64,000 nucleotides of DNA. It comes from Phycisphaerales bacterium (lineage in GTDB: Bacteria; Planctomycetota; Phycisphaerae; Phycisphaerales; UBA1924). Below the pieces are notes generated by a model. It was not told the origin of the DNA, made no database searches, and saw nothing but the letters and a program-made list of their open reading frames with translations. The position numbers and the translations under genes are program-made. Shown here piece by piece: positions 63,128-64,000 of this stretch (positions within the stretch are counted from its first letter, which is position 1; the number at the start of each line of letters is the position of its first letter). Location: NCBI GenBank assembly GCA_016699835.1, contig CP064987.1, forward strand, positions 1,426,001 through 1,490,000, in the 5' to 3' direction.

Positions 63128-63673
63128 TCACATCGGCTTCTTGCTGATCGTCACGTCGTACACGTGCAGCAACTTCTCCTTGTCGAAGACCATCTCCTGG
63201 CGTGACGCCCCGACGATGTCGTACTCGGTCGTGAGTTCGATCGCGTCGACCGGGCACGCCTCCTCGCACATGCCGCAGAAGATGCAGCGGAGTTCGTCGA
63301 TCTCGAACTTCACCGGATACTTCTCGCGGTCCTCCCAGGGGCTCTCGCCCGCGGTGATGTGGATGCACCGGGCCGGGCAGATCGTGGGGCACATCATGCA
63401 GGCCACGCACTTCACACGTCCCGACTCGTCGCGGTTCAGGCGGTGCACGCCGCGGAAGTTGCTGGCGTTCTGCCCGCCCTGCTCCACGGGGAGGTGCTCC
63501 CGGCGCTGCTCGGGGTACTGCATCGTCCGGCTGGTCCGGCCTTGCCCGAACGACGTGAAGAAGTGACGCATCGTCGTCCCGAACCCCTTCACGATCGCCG
63601 GGATGTACACGGCCTCGGAGGACTTCATCGCCGCCGGCTGGATGGGCAGAACATCGGTGTCGCGGATCGCCAT
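63128..63673 (-). CDS. nuoI: NADH-quinone oxidoreductase subunit I
   Basis: 181 residues. Two 4Fe-4S clusters are bound by CVACMMCPTICP and CIFCGMCEEACPVDAI. The N-terminal segment (YIPAIVKGFGTTMRHFFTSF) is the membrane-contacting helix of NuoI. It passes electrons from the hydrophilic arm to the quinone site of complex I. ATG 63673 is chosen for the family start. No other nuo gene is within the window; genes read after it would be to the left, where the convergent glycine-zipper gene ends, so it is the last gene of its operon or alone. Confidence 0.92.
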   Translation of the reverse strand: MAIRDTDVLPIQPAAMKSSEAVYIPAIVKGFGTTMRHFFTSFGQGRTSRTMQYPEQRREHLPVEQGGQNASNFRGVHRLNRDESGRVKCVACMMCPTICPARCIHITAGESPWEDREKYPVKFEIDELRCIFCGMCEEACPVDAIELTTEYDIVGASRQEMVFDKEKLLHVYDVTISKKPM

Positions 63674-63779
63674 GGGTCGATCGTAGCGGACCGCCACCCG
63701 ACAAATCCGCCTATTTCGCCACACGATTCACGCGCGGTTTCCACGCATCCCGCGAGCGCCCGTGGTACGATCCTCCCGT

Positions 63780-64000
63780 ATGCCCCCAGGGAAGGGACAA
63801 CGCCCGCTCTTCGACCTGGTCGCCGGAGCAGACCAGAAACTCCGCGAGCACGCGGAGTCAAAGCGCGCCCGCTGGTCCGGCGATAAGCCCGTCATCGGCG
63901 TCGAACTCCAGCCCAAGCCGCAAACCAATCATGAACATGAGACGGATCTCGCCGAATCGATCGCCGCGCCCGCCGCAGAGACCGACCTCGACGCCCCTCT
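63780..64000 (+). CDS. Unknown protein, N-terminal fragment
   Basis: 74 codons are seen before the window ends. The sequence starts MPPGKGQRPLFDLVAGADQK and is hydrophilic, with basic residues and then an acidic Glu/Asp/Ala-rich part. No signal peptide or domain is visible. TACGAT (63766-63771) ends eight bases before the ATG and no ribosome binding site is present, so the mRNA is probably leaderless. Divergent from nuoI. Confidence 0.55.
   Translation, partial: MPPGKGQRPLFDLVAGADQKLREHAESKRARWSGDKPVIGVELQPKPQTNHEHETDLAESIAAPAAETDLDAP

Overview
This 64 kb window is high-GC DNA from a flagellated, diderm (Gram-negative-type) bacterium. The best fit is a planctomycete of the Phycisphaerae type. 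That assignment is inference. It rests on the LolD/LolC-E export genes, L- and P-ring flagellar genes, MurA, lipoproteins and LolA-like proteins, repeated fibro-slime/PA14-like secreted proteins, HDOD-GGDEF regulators and a small HNH protein. No rRNA gene is present to settle it.

Layout: (1) 0-1.7 kb: a lipoprotein-exporter permease followed by the start of its ATPase (minus strand). (2) 1.7-3.1 kb: a visibly AT-richer island with a promoter and operator driving a HigB-like toxin, a HigA-like antitoxin and a SecB-like chaperone, i.e. a toxin-antitoxin-chaperone (TAC) module. (3) 3.1-8.2 kb: housekeeping genes (glutamate dehydrogenase, glycosyltransferase, SDR, HisN-like phosphatase). (4) 8.4-14.3 kb: a compact one-strand cassette of phage-type head genes (portal, scaffold-like, SU10/DUF5309-type major capsid, four small proteins) with no terminase, integrase, protease or recognisable tail/lysis set. 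(5) 14.3-25.8 kb: envelope and signalling genes (YHS-like lipoprotein, CPBP protease, SpoIIE phosphatase, DUF192, GluQ, HDOD-GGDEF-REC, NtrC-type regulator), then ruvC and riboflavin synthase. (6) 26-38.5 kb: a beta-propeller lipoprotein, purH, HNH, three tandem fibro-slime proteins, murA, hpf-ptsN-HPr, tRNA-Ile(GAU), xerD. (7) 38.6-54.6 kb: a flagellar locus read leftwards: flgF-flgG-flgA-flgH-flgI-flgJ-flgN-flgK-flgL-fliW-csrA and three flagellins. (8) 54.7-64 kb: FmdB-like zinc protein, a GT4-GT2 fusion, a TPR/gluzincin lipid-anchored or periplasmic protein, LolA-like, YceI-like, a glycine-zipper lipoprotein, nuoI, and the start of an unknown gene.

How the parts work together: FliW and CsrA are encoded beside the flagellins, and all three flagellin leaders carry the same TCACGGAGG Shine-Dalgarno block plus extra ACGGA motifs, so post-transcriptional control of flagellin by the FliW-CsrA switch is well supported. 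Sigma-28-like promoters precede two flagellins, and a sigma-54-like site precedes flgF.

Caution on sequence quality: five genes between 7 and 21 kb carry seven apparent frameshifts that leave both halves well conserved. Four of them look like loss of one GC/CG pair where a GCGC would restore the frame. Sequencing or assembly error is the likeliest reason, and these genes are annotated across the shifts.
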